64,000 bases of DNA from Grifola frondosa (taxonomy: Eukaryota > Basidiomycota > Agaricomycetes > Polyporales > Grifolaceae): positions 1,984,001 to 2,048,000 of the forward strand of contig LUGG01000003.1 of assembly GCA_001683735.1 (NCBI GenBank), read 5' to 3'. Positions 10,886 to 24,052 of the stretch are shown here, piece after piece. Below the pieces are notes generated by a model. It was not told where the DNA came from and made no database searches. It saw only the letters and a program-made list of their open reading frames with translations. The position numbers and the translations under genes were made by a program. How positions within the stretch are numbered: the first letter of the stretch is position 1; each line of letters opens with the position of its first letter.

Positions 10886-13800
10886 ATGTTACCAGCTCGC
10901 TCGCTGGAACCTTCGGTGCAGCCACATCTACGTCTAGAGTCCTTTGAGGTTACTGTCATCGTATCACTGAGGCCCATCCTGTCACTGACATGGAAAATAT
11001 AGGGCAAGTTTGATGTGAAAGAATTCGTGGGAAGCATCTCCGAGAAACTTATCGCGCAGTCCAAAGCAGACTCCGGACGTACGTCTGCTCCTGTCGTTGG
11101 CCGAATTTGATTCTGACAACCGTGGTCATCTAGCTTTCGACCCGAAGCCATTCATACGCACGTTTGAAGCGGCTGTAGACAAGCTCATTGCTGTTCGGAA
11201 GGATGTCCAAGCGAAGACGGAACAGATGGAGAAAAGTGTGAGGATAGCGGAACGAGATTATTCTAAGAAAATGGCAGAGCTGAACAGAGGCTTCGAGGTA
11301 GGACATACGGAAATAAATTATCATGTGGTTAACATCTCTCTTCAGGCAGTCGGCCAATCCTTTTCCGGCATGGAGACCAAGATGAACGAGGTCGGACGCA
11401 CGGCCATCAGGATCGGTGAGACTGGCTACATCGGCTGAGCTACATTCTCTAACGCCTGGTTCAACAGGTGAGCAGATGGAGTCGGTGCACCAGCAACGTC
11501 AAAGAGCGCAAGCAGCGTACGATCTCATCGACTTCTATAACCAATTCTCGCGCGACGACACTTCGCGATTGGATACTCTCAAGAAAGAAGGTAAAGAGGG
11601 CAGACGAAAAGTTGCCGTGCTGTTGAGGCGTCTCAGCACTGTTGCCAAAGAAGTTGATTTACCTCATGCCGACAAGGTTAGTTAGTTTCATATTAACCGC
11701 CTCGCGTCTTACCGTTGGCATAGACCAGGGAAAACATAGACAGGTACTGCGAGAAATTCGAGAAAGATATGCTCCATCTGTTCGACCGTGCCTATCGTAG
11801 AGGTGATCCCAAGATGATGCATGTAAGTTCACCCCATGCATTTTTTAATGGTGAGTATATGCTGATTCTTCATCCAGCATTGTGCGCAGACGTTGCTCGA
11901 TTTCAATGGAGGCGCATCTTGCGTTCAGGTCTATGTTAATCAACATGATTTCTTTATAAATCGGGTGCGGGAGAACACCAATATTGATGATCGGCTGTCT
12001 GTATATTCCTCATGTTTCAACTTTGGCGAGTGTTGACGCCATGCAGATGGGGAATTCTTCCAGATCCCGATGCGACACCACCAACGACGGAGGCTGGATT
12101 ACAAGAATTGTTTCAAGAGATTCGTACCACCGTCGGCCAGGAAGCGAAATCGTTCAAGCCGTCTTCCCCAACCCAGCCTTTGTTATGCAAGTATTTTTGC
12201 AGCGAGTGTTTGCGCAGTCTGTAAGCCAATTATATTCGCGACTTCTGAAGCGATTTTGACTGTTGGTCCAGATTCAACAGCACCTCGAACAGCTAGTGAC
12301 CAAGACATCCACGTTGCCTGATCTAGCATCCATTCGCATTTTGCAGTTAGTCCATCAACAAACATCCATCCTTGTCGAAGACTTGAAAGCCTATGAGCTG
12401 CCTTCGATAATTCCCCGTTCTCCGACAGACACGACAGAATTCAATCGTACCATGAAGGAAGTCCAGGGCTCGTCTGTCCCGGCTGCAGCAACTGCTGCCA
12501 CTGTGAGCACCATGCTCGAGACAGCGATGGAGGAATTATTCGTTCCCTACACCGAGGGGCAGCGGTATCTCGAGAAAGAGAGCCGGAGCTTGGGCGAGCT
12601 GTATGCCGGATACCTTGCTAACTTCACACGCTATCATGTGAGTGGCGAGTAATTCTAAAACACATCGTCCTTATTATCGTGTAGGAGAGGACGTACAAGG
12701 GGAAGTCATCCATGTTCGACCGCATGGTGAACCAACTCAGTGCTGCAGCCGCCACAACATCGACGTCAGGCACATCGACTACGTCTGCACAAGCTGCAGC
12801 CGCCATTATGCGCTTTGGAGGACTGGGCTCGAATGCGGACAAAAGTCAAGAGAAGACTGGAGAGGAACCGCCGCGTGAGGAGGACGGACTGCTCAGCGTC
12901 GGAGTAGCGGAGAAAATGCTGAAGTGGCATGCCGAGGCGATTGGTCGCTGTGTGGAGTTGAGTTCAGCAAACGACGTGTAAGTCATTTCAATCGCCTTTT
13001 CACCGAGACTGTAATTAATGAATAAACAGGCCTAAGCATACATTCGCATTACTGCGAGTCTTAGCGGCTGCAATCGGCAACTCCTATATCGAGACAGCGA
13101 TAGAGACGTAAGTCGCGCAAGTCCTGACCTGGCGTATATTGCTTACATATCTATAGTATCCAAACCCGTCTTGAAGCTGTAGATTCCAAGTCCGAACCCA
13201 ATTTGCAACCGCTAAGTGTACTGCATGAAGTCGACCTGATCTGCCACTTGTGGCAACGCTATGTGACCATGGCACTCCTGCCCCTTGCCAGCAGCTCGGT
13301 GACCGTGCGCCGTGAAATGGTCGTGTTCAACAACCAAACCGTCAGTAGAATTGAGGGTGCGGCTAACCAAGTCATGCAGCGTTTGACGGATGGTAAGTAA
13401 TATTTCGTCAATTTGGCTATCAGGCAAAGAGGCTTATTCTTATCTCGCAGCAATCATCAGCTGGCTCTCTGTACAGTTAGCGAAGCAGAAGAGAAGCGAT
13501 TTTAAGCCGCGTAATGACGACATCTCCTTCGCAAGGGTTAATACGGAACCCTGTGTGGCATGTTGCGAGACTCTTGAGAAGGTGCGAGATGCCGCCAAAG
13601 AAAACCTGAGCGGCAAGAACTTGGAGGTCTTCTTGACTGAAGTCGGTGTTGCATTCCATGGGTAAGCACAAGGTCATTGGCTATCTGAGATGTAGCAAAA
13701 CTCATCAGCTATTCACAGCTTGCTGCTTGATCATCTGCGCAAATTCCCAGTGAGCGCGACAGGAGGACTGATGCTCGCTAAGTAAATCTGTCTTTTCATT

Positions 13801-14292
13801 GATACTTCACCAGCGCTGACAACTATCTAATCCAGGGATCTCAAATCATATCAAGACACGATCAGCACCTTCTCCATCCCCTCATTACACGAACGTTTCG
13901 AGTTCATACGACAGCTCGGCAACGTCTTCCTTGTTCGCCCCGACATTCTCAAGTCGTACATCACAGAAGGATATCTTGGCCGAATCGACTCGACGCTCCT
14001 CCGGCCGTACCTTGCACAGAGGAGCGACTGGGGCCAGGCTGAGAAGGGATTCAACGACAGCTCAGAGGATGGGGCTGCAGCGGATGGCAAGGGTCTTCGG
14101 GACAGGTTTGGTATGGGCCGCTTGAGTATGATCATGAAGGATCTCGAGCCACTCAGAGAGCAGATCACCATGCCGAGTATGCCTACCATGCCAAACATGT
14201 CCACCATGTCCGTGCCTATGAGCAACATCGCCGGTAATATTGCGTCGTCTCTGGCAAGCGCAAGGCCGTCCAGATTCAGCGGTGCTTCATGA
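10886..14292 (+). CDS. sec10: Exocyst complex component Sec10
   Basis: Sec10 is a subunit of the octameric exocyst that tethers secretory vesicles to the plasma membrane at growth sites. Fifteen exons can be laid out: 10886-10948, 11003-11078, 11134-11297, 11346-11415, 11468-11676, 11724-11822, 11878-11996, 12047-12220, 12272-12637, 12685-12977, 13030-13107, 13157-13392, 13451-13661, 13719-13781 and 13836-14292. Family signatures are the N-terminal coiled coil (MEKSVRIAERDYSKKMAELN), the YDLIDFYNQFSRDD block, YCEKFEKDMLHLFDRAYRRGD, PNPAFVMQVFLQRVFAQS and the C-terminal RQLGNVFLVRPDILKSYITE. One frame break lies at 12141-12150: the codons after VGQEA lack one base before IVQAVFPNP. Start choice follows splice phase; an upstream in-frame ATG at 10763 is possible. 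A chimeric copy at 31775-32440 shares the frame break. Confidence 0.9.
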
Positions 14293-14379
14293 CTTGCTGT
14301 TGACTTTTTGCGCTCTTAAATTATTCTCTTATGTTTGTTACATTATAATGATATCACGGACCCAGGAGATAGTATATAC

Positions 14380-15588
14380 TCATTCCCCCTTGAACACCGG
14401 TGATCGTTTTTCTTTAAATGCTTGCAGAGCCTCCAGACGGTCCTTGGTGTGAAGTAGCGGCTCATACGAAGCACGCTCGAAGTCTAGACCTGTGGCATAT
14501 ATCGACAATCATTAGGCGATAAGACGGCATCGCTGTCAAAATTCGAAGACTGGCCTGATTCGATTCCCAATTCCGGTACGCGTGAAATCGCCTGCTTCGC
14601 AGCTCTAAGCGCCAATGGAGCTGGAAGAGCCGTTCATTATGCCGATCACCATGGAAGATTGGACCAAAAACTCTCACCGTTCGCGCTAATCGCTTGTGCG
14701 AGTTCCAACGCCCTGTCGACCGCAGATGCGTCGGGTGCAGAGATGTAGTCGACAAGACCTGAAACATATGCGACAGCTTTATAGCATATCCGTGTGGATG
14801 CGAGAATACACAATACACACCTATCTCATGAGCATCGACGGCGGACAGGACCCGCGCGGTGAAGATGAGATCTTTCGCCTTTGACAAGCCCAGCAGACGT
14901 GTTAGGCGCTGCGTCCCGCCAGCACCGGGGATGATCCCCAGACGCGTCTCCGTCAGCCCGATCTTCGTGACCGAATGGCCTAGGGTACACGCGTCAGCCA
15001 GTTGCTCGTCCGAAACCGCACGCCGCTCTCACCTGCAACGCGCAGGTCGCACGCGAGTCCGAGCTCGAGGCCGCCTCCGAGCGCAGGACCGTCGATCGCG
15101 GCGATTGTGGGCATGGGGAGGTTCTCAAGCGTCCCGAGCGCGCGACGGAGGTCAAGCAGGAACTTGTCCACCTGACTCTTATCCATCGTGAGCCGCTCGA
15201 CGAGGTCCGCGCCTGCACAGAACGAGCCGATGGTCGAGGATTGGACGATGAGGACGCGCGTGCTAGGCCAGGGCGTCAAGAAGGCAGACGCGGGAGGCCT
15301 GCGAATCGCACCTCTTGTCGAACTGCACTTTGTCCAAGCATTCTTGGAGCTCCTGCGGTGCACACGGCTAAGACATCCCGTGTTTCAAGCTGATGGGGTG
15401 CAATGTACCTTCAACAGCCTAGTAGAAATAGCATTCTTAGCCTTCGGGCGGTTGAGAAGTAGCGAAGTCACCCCAGGGTGAGACTTGGAGGCCTCCAGAT
15501 AGGCTTCTGCGTGAGTTGCTGCGGTCTGGATGAATCGCTTCGACGACAGCCTCCGCAGAGAGACACGCGAAACAGTCACCAACATCAT
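14380..15588 (-). CDS. Enoyl-CoA hydratase/isomerase family protein, probably mitochondrial
   Basis: Crotonase-fold enzymes hydrate or isomerise acyl-CoA double bonds; the closest look is to the methylglutaconyl-CoA hydratase (AUH)-like group of leucine breakdown. Exons: 15588-15409, 15352-15312, 15262-15033, 14979-14821, 14758-14678, then the terminal region to 14380, which contains one likely non-canonical GC-AG intron. The N-terminus ([19 protein letters not shown]) looks like a mitochondrial presequence. Crotonase motifs: [17 protein letters not shown] for the CoA pocket, [20 protein letters not shown] for the oxyanion hole and [12 protein letters not shown]. The remaining conserved helices ([25 protein letters not shown]) are present, so the protein appears intact. 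It is convergent with sec10, 87 bases apart. Exact substrate is inferred. Confidence 0.85.
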
Positions 15589-15906
15589 ACTTAGAGGAGC
15601 AGGGAATATGAGAGCAAGCGCTCTGTGAATTCGTATTACATCCTCTGCACGTGATCCTACCACCATACGGTACAGAATCTACAGATACTACAAACATTGT
15701 CATCGAACAATCAAGGTCCAAGACGAACGCAAACCCAGAGGAAACATATCCGTTCCCTAAGAGACGCGCGCATACACACACAGAAAATGAAACGGGCAAG
15801 AAATTGGGTATCTGTCACTCCGTGCGATCAGCCAACGACACCATGCTATAGGCGAATTGCACTTCACAAAATAGACAATTAATACTTGAACAGTATGCGC
15901 GTTGTT

Positions 15907-17201
15907 TACTGGGACATGCCCTCAGATGGTCCGTAATGGGCACCAGTAGCGTACTGATGAATAAGTGGGGCACCTCCGGGCCGTTGAATGTTGTCCGGGT
16001 CTGCGAACGGATGTGGGGAGAAGGAGAAGCCCGTGCCTGATACTGGTAATCTTGTGGGTATCCAGTGGCATAGCCGCCAGTCTGACCATTGTACTGATAC
16101 GGACCAGATTGGGTCGCCGCTGCCGCATACGCGGTCCCAGGTGGGTACGCTATGCCATAGTCCTGCGGGTTGGTATACTCGACTGGGGCGGGAGCACCGA
16201 AATGCATGGCACGATCGGGGTAAGCATCTGGGGCCGCATGGGTGGCAATGTTGACAGCGCTCTGGTTTGTATCACCAAAGCTCATGTCAGCCGTATCTCC
16301 AGATGTGTCCGGTCCACGTTGGTACTTTTCGAAGTACGCGAACTCCTCTTCGTCCTTGAGGCGGTTGTGACGGCGTTTTGCATACACAATCGCCGCAATC
16401 ACCCCGCCTACGACGACGACGCCACGACAGTGAAAGTGCCTGCTACGGCACCCTTATTCTCGAGGAAGCTAGGCCGGGCTCGTTATTGGAGAACAAACAG
16501 TGTGAAAGGAGCATACCTATTTGAGGAGGGCGAAGATCCTGCTGCAGAAGCCCCGTCACGTCGCATTCGATGACGAAAAGGTGTAGGACGGGTGGAGGGG
16601 GGCAGTGAGGTGCGACTCGGCGTCCCCACAGTAGCTACCGCCTGTGACGGCTTGGGGATGTAGACAAAGAAGACGAGCTATGAGCGGGGAAGGTCAGACA
16701 CAAGGTAGACTGCAGCAAGAAATCACGAACGAAGATGAAGACAAGGTTGAGGTCGAAGTAGTTGAAATTGCAGTTGACGTCGCAGAAGTCGTGGTTGTAT
16801 CGGTCGGCAAGGATGAGCTAGCGAGGACGGAGATGAGGACAACGAAGACGACGGCGTTGATGAAGAAGACGCAGTTGGATCCGTAGCTGAAGACAAAGAC
16901 GAGGATGTCGGGGAAGTAGAAGTCTCCGAGAAACTCTTAGTGACTTGAGAGGATGAAGATGTGGTCACAGAAGTCGCAGCAGTGTCCGACGTGGAGATTG
17001 TCTGCGAAGTTGTGGGGAATTACCGGACGAGGTGATTGAACTTCCAATGGCACTGCCGGAATCTGAGGCAGATAAGGAGGTAGATGTCGAGGCAGTACCG
17101 GCATCAGGCGATGCGTAGGCGAGAGTCAAAGAGTGTGACGAAATGAGTGCAAGTAAAAAGAGTGAAAGAGCGCGTGCTGCAGACGCCGAGCAGCAACGCA
17201 T
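15907..17201 (-). CDS. Single-pass membrane protein with Ser/Thr-rich ectodomain
   Basis: From 17201 the protein has a signal peptide (RALSLFLLALISSHSLTLAY), then about 200 residues dominated by Ser and Thr, then an intron. The basidiomycete juxtamembrane block NKGAVAGTFTVV leads into a Val/Ile-rich transmembrane segment, a KRRHNRLKDEEEFAYF stop-transfer, and a Tyr/Gln/Pro-rich cytoplasmic tail (QYNGQTGGYATGYPQDYQYQ) ending near 15907. The layout resembles cell-wall stress sensors, but no WSC or other named ectodomain is seen, so function is unassigned. Three one-base frame breaks (near 17020, 16420 and 16020) interrupt the reading. Each is a missing base, the last two in C or G runs, and downstream protein remains plausible; base-calling error is the favoured explanation. 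Confidence 0.6.
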
Positions 17202-17539
17202 AGCTGGTATTTGGGTGGGGAGAAGAGGACGGGCGTCGTCGAGGAGAGACTCAAAGTCGGTGGTGGTCCGCTGGGAAGATGTTGAAAGGTTCCAGCCGCG
17301 ACGTCCATACTACTCCTTCGGCATTTCCCGACTCACCCATTCGTTCCCAGCCACTTCCGCATGCCCGTCCGCGGATATGGCGTTCGATCCTTCTTTTCAT
17401 TCACGCCGAGTCCTTCTGAAACACTTGATTTCTTCTAGTATCCCTGGATGTATCATTCAAATATCTGATCATCACCGTTTATCTCGAACAATGGATACCC
17501 CCATTGGAAGCCGGAACTGTCAGCCTCTCAATCACTCAC

Positions 17540-18425
17540 TCGGCTCTAGCCCCTCAGCTTGCAGTCCCTTCTCCTTGCAAATGCGAGTGAATTGTCCTCA
17601 TGTCCCTGGCTATCGAGTTCGATGCAAAACTGTTCGATCTCCCCCTTCTCGATGAGGTCCGCAATCGCGCTGCTATCGAGCGGCGAGTTCCATCTCTCTT
17701 TCAGCTCCTCAGTGAGCCTTCCCCTCCCCTGTATCCGAAATCGCGGGATGCATCAGCACTGATAGATCCAATTGCTCGCTTACCTTTTCACCCATCTGTG
17801 GCCAGATTGCTCCAACTTTGTGCACTTCCACGAATGCAGGCCGAGATACCACCACGCACCTTCGATTGTTGTACCTGGGATTGATTGATGACCGTTCAAC
17901 TTCAACATCTCTTCGACGACAGTAACGTACCTCTATTACAGGATGCAGGAACACATGAAATTTAGACTTTTCAGCCCCTCCTTGTGTGACGTACTTTTCG
18001 ATATCCTCGTTGACCGTCTTCTTGCTCCAGCTGATAAGGTACGTCGTTGTCGGGTATTCCAGAATTATCGGCTTGTATAAGAAAGCCACAGCATCCTGAA
18101 GATGAACGCGCCAGCAAGGATCTTCCATGCATTCCAAACTGCGACGGATGTTTCAATGTCGCTCATGACCAACTCAAGCTAGTCATACCTTGCAACGTAA
18201 ACCATCGCGATTCATAGTCAGTTTCAAAAAAAAAAATGCTAATTATTCGCAATACTTCCGTGTCCTCGTAACCCCAGTTGCACAGACAGATAAGCGAGCG
18301 TAAACGCGCCTTCACAGATTTCGGCTGTTGCTGGCGGCTTCTTGTACTCGATATACCATTTCGTTTGGGTGCTCGATGCTTGCATGTCGTTCCAAAAGCT
18401 AGACGACGGTGAGGCTATGGCCACT
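17540..18425 (-). CDS. Hypothetical protein, exon structure uncertain
   Basis: I do not recognise this gene. Protein-like stretches occur in series on the minus strand. FWNDMQASSTQTKWYIEYKK and FTLAYLSVQLGLRGHG lie near 18240-18420. HLQDAVAFLYKPIILEYPTT and SKFHVFLHPVIE lie near 17950-18120. EGAWWYLGLHSWKCTKLEQ lies near 17800-17870, and LKERWNSPLDSSAIADLIEK near 17640-17700. GT and AG pairs exist between them, but one junction needs an unusually short intron and another breaks frame. The Trp-rich stretch and charged end suggest a soluble globular protein. Either a real gene with an indel or a decaying one; no function is proposed. Confidence 0.35.
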
Positions 18426-18532
18426 GATTGGCCTGTCGTCGAGCTCGCCTGCGTGCTGATAGAAGTGGTCGCGAGATGACAGGCTGTCGAACCACCGTCG
18501 CTACACGTTCGGCCGTGGGATCGCTTGTTCGC

Positions 18533-19197
18533 TCATGCTCCCTTGTTGAGACGGCGAGGGTCTCTTCGGATGCGGCTCTTGAAATGGTCCTGGAATGTAA
18601 ACTTCCTGCAGCCCTTCGGTCGAACCGTCTCTTCATCGTCAGATGGGCACCAGACTGAACGCTCCTCCGTGGAGTCACCCTCACCCGACAGATCTGATCC
18701 GTCTTCAGAATCTTCCGATCCTTCGTCCTCAATTCCGTCGTCCGAGCCTGAGATCATCTGCACGGCATAGATTGCTATAAGTCCCACTCATCACTGGTGG
18801 TCATCAATCTCACCTTTCCCTCATTGACCAGATCCCGTATGACCCTTCTCGCATGCGCCAACTTTCGCAGTGCTGCATTGCGTGCATCAATGACCTTGGA
18901 GAGCTCCGGTCTCTTGGACTCCATTATTCGCAGCAGCTCGACGTTGCGAGCTTGGATCGACCTCATCTCGGAAGCCTGTGCGAGTTTCTCGGATTCCAGT
19001 TCGTCCACCCTTGCTTGCAGATGCCGCGTCCGGTCCTCCGCCTGCAGCGCAGTCTGCAGGAACTGCTCCTGAATGCGCGCGACGACTGCGGCCATTGCTG
19101 CAAGCTACCGCACGATGAATGCCTCGATCAAGGCGCGAGGGTGATGCGTGCTCACCTCGTCCTGCATCCGTCGAAAGTCGGAATCAACAACAGCCAT
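18533..19197 (-). CDS. Small coiled-coil protein with acidic and basic tail
   Basis: Three exons join in frame: 19197-19156, 19104-18814 and 18757-18533. The N-terminal half is a long amphipathic helix (AEDRTRHLQARVDELESEKL and RSIQARNVELLRIMESKRPE) typical of a coiled coil. The last exon is first acidic (GIEDEGSEDSEDGSD) and then basic (DHFKSRIRRDPRRLNKG). The predicted length is about 185 residues. No named domain is recognised; the composition would suit an oligomerising nuclear or scaffold protein, but this is inference. Start and splice sites are clean and there is no frame break. Confidence 0.55.
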
Positions 19198-19722
19198 GGC
19201 GATGAGAGGCGGTGGAGACTGTACAAAGAGTGTGAACAAGGCTGACAGTGCGATGGCAGCTGGCAGGCGACCCGATAAAGTTGTGTTCCTTTGAGTGCCT
19301 CCGAGACGTGCGTCTCCAACACGATAATTACCTCAGAAGGGATCTGTGGTACAACATCGCGGGTTTTCCGAAGTCCATGCCGTCTGACCACTGTGGCCAA
19401 AATGAAGTTCTCGTGTGGCCCATGCTTTGTATTGAAGGGGATCTCCTATCAGATGCCTGTGTGGTATACTGGGTGCAGAATCCAAGGCGTGTGTCTGAAC
19501 TTCGGTTCTGTGGTCATGTCACCGCTCTCACGTGGTCGTGCCAGCGAGCGTCAATGTCGCGGGAGTATCGAGGCTTCTCAGCCTTCGGCGACCACCTAGG
19601 ACCACCTAGGACCACCTTCACTGAGCCTCCTCTGAGTTTCCTGTACCTCGTGTCTTTCGCCGCGACACTCACAGCCAGAGTTCGTTCTCCCTCGGTTCCT
19701 GTCTCGTGAAATCACGGCGGTG
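19198..19722. other. Intergenic region without convincing gene
   Basis: The open stretches here show no family resemblance. A short tandem array of CCTAGGACCA-like units occurs near 19595-19615. The segment separates two divergent genes and probably holds both promoters. Confidence 0.4.
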
Positions 19723-21039
19723 ATGGCGTCTCAGAGACTACTGGTCGACATCCACACCCATGTCTACCTCCCGCGCTACGCCGGTTTCTGCGTGGGCGCA
19801 GCGTTGTTCCACGCATCTTCACGCGAACCACCGTCGAGGGCAAGCCGGAGGAGCGTCTCTTGATCCTGGGTGATGAACCGAGTGGTGGACGCCCCATCGG
19901 TGCTCAGGTACTCGGCGCCTCGCCTGATATGCTGCGACGTGATTTCTGAACCATCAGTCAGTATTGGGACAGAGATGAGAAACTCAAGTTCATGGATAAA
20001 CACGCGATCGATGTCTCCATCGTTAGGTCAGTATATCGCTGCTTGTACGATACGACTTTTTCAACATCTGCAATGCAGCTCCGCAAATCCTGGCTGGACT
20101 TTGTGCCTGCGTCCACGGCGCATACACTCGAAATGAGCTCAATGACGACCTCGAAAAGTATTGCTCAACAGGTCCATCGCTCGTCGGGGCGCGATGAAGC
20201 GTCTGTATGGCTTCGGGCTACTCCCACTCGTTCCGGAGATCACGATATCGTCTCTCTTACAGACCATCGAGCAAATATCTGCGCTGCCACATCTCAAGGG
20301 CATCATCATGGGCACGCGCGCGTTGGGAAGGGGCTGGACGATGACGCGCTTGACCCCGTTTGGTCCGCAATAGAGAAGGCGGGGCTCGTCGTGTTCCTCC
20401 ATCCGCATTATGGCGTGGACGAGAAGGCGTGGGGCGACAGAGAACGGCCACGTCCTCCCGCTCGCGCTGGGCTTTCCATTCGAGACCACCGTCGTGCGTG
20501 TATCACAAGCATTATCGTCTGCTTTCGCTTATCGCCTTGCAGGCCACTACGCGGATGATCCTTTCGGGCGTATTAGACCGACATCCTGACCTCCGACTAC
20601 TGCTCGCCCACTCGGGTGGTGCACTTCCCCAGATATCCTCTCGTCTGGCGTCTTGTATCGAACACGACCCTGCTGTTGCGTCGCGGCTGAAACACGATGC
20701 CCGCTACTACCTCGGTAAGCTCTATTTCGACGCAGTCGCCTACGGCTCCGAAGAGCTTGGCTTCGTGAGCGACGTTATTGGTCGCGCGGAGAAGTACGAG
20801 AAGAGTGGGTCGTCGGCGGCTGTGTCGAAGGGGCAAGTATCACTCAACGGAAATTGGGGAGCAGCAGGATGATGTTTGGGACAGACCACCCATTCTTTCC
20901 CCCGCTCAATGACACGGGTAAATGGAAAAGCGTAGTGGAGAATCTGGAGGCAATTGATGGAGTGCATGGGTGGGATGAGGCAGAGAAACAGGGCGTGAGG
21001 GGCGGGAATGCAGTGGCGTTATTCGGTCTGGGACAATGA
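19723..21039 (+). pseudogene. ACMSD-like metal-dependent amidohydrolase, frame-broken
   Basis: The family contains 2-amino-3-carboxymuconate-6-semialdehyde decarboxylase and relatives (amidohydrolase_2 fold). The N-terminal metal motif is VDIHTHVYLP (HxH). Further motifs are KAGLVVFLHPHYG, ATTRMILSGVLDRHPDLRLL, LLLAHSGGALPQ and the C-terminal MMFGTDHPFFPP, all in family order. Introns lie after 19910 and near 20035-20080. About six one-base losses relative to the family frame occur (near 19787, 20095, 20133, 20195, 20332 and 20447), and the frame near 20860 is unclear. This is more than in neighbours, so it may be a decaying gene, although missing bases often lie in short runs. It converges on the quinolinate phosphoribosyltransferase gene 105 bases away. 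Substrate is inferred. Confidence 0.65.
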
Positions 21040-21144
21040 GTCTCGCTTGCATCGTGTATATAGGTATCGATACATCTTGTGTACTGACTGGCTGACAGTG
21101 CTATACGTGCTATACAAACCACAGGGCGTTAGTTTCTGCATATC

Positions 21145-22264
<1,120 letters not shown>

Positions 22265-22680
22265 CTTGTTCAGGTTTAAGATCGAGAAATACAGCTGGCG
22301 GATCTGTACGTGCACAATGTACAAGTACTTGTACTTAGGCCTTAGGAGTCGCCCGTAACCAGCACATACCACGATCGATTCAGACTATAAGTCACTTAAG
22401 TTGGGTGTATTACGAAACATGCATACACAGATGTAAAGTAGAACGCCTTTCGGTGAACACTTCACAAACCCAAATATATGGAACAACAAGAAAGTCCGAC
22501 GTAGCCGACTGTCTAACGTACTCGAGTGATGCAGCACTTAAGTAGGGACCGTGGTGACTCTACGGAGTAGTCCTTAATCGACAAACCACAAAAAGGAACT
22601 GTTCGACTATGAAACAAGAAACCAGAGACGGATGCCAGCACAAATACTGCCCAATACAATCATGCCAGGACTACCATGCC
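22265..22680. other. Intergenic between the BNA6 start and the GPI-protein 3' end
   Basis: It contains the upstream region of the phosphoribosyltransferase gene and the 3' flank of the GPI-protein gene. No repeat, RNA gene or coding signal was found. Confidence 0.4.
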
Positions 22681-23402
22681 TCAAGCGAGAACAGCGCCGA
22701 ACAGCGCAAGGACTGCGAAAAGGCCGGTTTGCATACCCATGGCAGGAGTAGCAGCGTTGCTAGTAGTGGGAGAGGTCGAAATGTCAGAAGTGCTGGGGCT
22801 GACAGTACCACTGGTAGAGCCAGCAGTAGAGCCAGCGTTCGTGGTGGTACTATATGAAAATATGTTCAGTCAACCATCTGCAGCAAAAAAAAAAAAAAAA
22901 AAAAGCTCACGTGGCTGCCGCAGTGTTGGTGTTGGTGTTCGAAATGGACAGCGTAGAGGAACCCGTAGAAGAGGAGAAGGTGCTAGAGCTGCTGACGGCG
23001 ATAGTGAACTGGCCAGACTGAGCCAGAATAGTGTTAAGGTCCAAGGTGTCTTTGACGAGGTTGACTTGGTACCCCGAGCCAGCCTTCCAGCCTTCGCTGG
23101 GCGGGTTTACAACCACGGAACCGAGACTGCCATCAACGAGGGCATCAAGAACCTGCTGGACAGCAGGGTTCACTTGCTGTCGGGGGAGTACACGTAAGAA
23201 CATCTTTACATGAACAAGGGCGTTTGGAAAAACAAACCTGATTGACAAGGACAATGGTAAAGTTGGCAGGGTCGGTGTCCACTTTCGTCCAAGAGACCTT
23301 GTTCGGACCGCTAGTAGTCCAACCAGTGCTATTGTTGGGTTCAGAGACCGAGTAAGCAAGAGCTGAGGCGGCGAAAGTGAGGAGGGCGGCAACAGAGCGC
23401 AT
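22681..23402 (-). CDS. Ser/Thr-rich GPI-anchored Kre9/Knh1-like protein, copy 2 (complete)
   Basis: Three exons: 23402-23238, 23176-22911 and 22849-22681. A signal peptide (MRSVAALLTFAASALAYSV) precedes the Kre9/Knh1-like N-terminal domain (WTKVDTDPANFTIVLVNQ; GSGYQVNLVKDTLDLNTILA). A Ser/Thr/Asn linker follows (FSSSTGSSTLSISNTNTNTA), then a short spacer and a hydrophobic C-terminus (MGMQTGLFAVLALFGAVLA) that fits a GPI attachment signal. It is predicted to reach the cell surface or wall. The second intron begins next to a run of about 19 A (22886-22904). Unlike copy 1 at 9913, the reading frame is complete. It is divergent from the acetyltransferase at 24053. Confidence 0.8.
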
Positions 23403-24052
23403 CGTGGAACTGTTATTATTTGAGAAGAAGCTACTGTTTGGATGTGAGGGAGGTGGAAGTTGGTGGAAAAGGGGGAGACGAGGGGAAAGAAGTAGAGAAC
23501 GTGGTGGTTATGCACAAGTCACTTGAAGTAGTGCACCAGCAACGAACGGGCGAGAGCAACTGCTGGCAGCCGCCGTCCGGCAACGGCCCAGATTCTCCTA
23601 AACGGCCACAACTCCCCGTTGACCTCGCTGTCTTCAACGTTCATCAAAAATCAGAGGTGGACGTCGAGCATGAAGCTGCATGCTCAGTGCAGTCACATAC
23701 CCTGAACCATCATGCCCCAATTCGGACAGTCTCGCAGTGCGCAGCTGAATTCTCCCCGGTTCCTGATATCCTTGTGCGGGACATCATGCACATGTCCCAT
23801 GCAGATCTTAGGCGACTATGGTGACTGCGTGTTATCCGCAGCTGATAGCTCGCAGCCATATAAACTTCTGCAGCTAGTCTCTGCGCTTTATTCCATTCCC
23901 TAAACTTCGACATATCGCACTGGAAAACGACGGCCATGGTGGCTATACCCAATGACTTGGAGACCGGCTTACTCCAGTCCAAGAAAGTGCGATTGACGGC
24001 GGCGATGGAGGTCAAGCCAATGAGATATGGTGCGCTCGTCTTGTAACGGTAG
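23403..24052. other. Conserved intergenic segment of the GPI/GNAT pair, copy 2
   Basis: It is the inverted counterpart of 9215-9912. The part next to the acetyltransferase (about 23710-24050) is the most conserved, while the part next to the GPI gene differs more. It probably contains the shared divergent promoter. Confidence 0.4.

Noticed and set aside
19250..19709. Open frame upstream of the amidohydrolase as a gene
   Set aside because: No domain, no splice support and overlap with the divergent promoter region.
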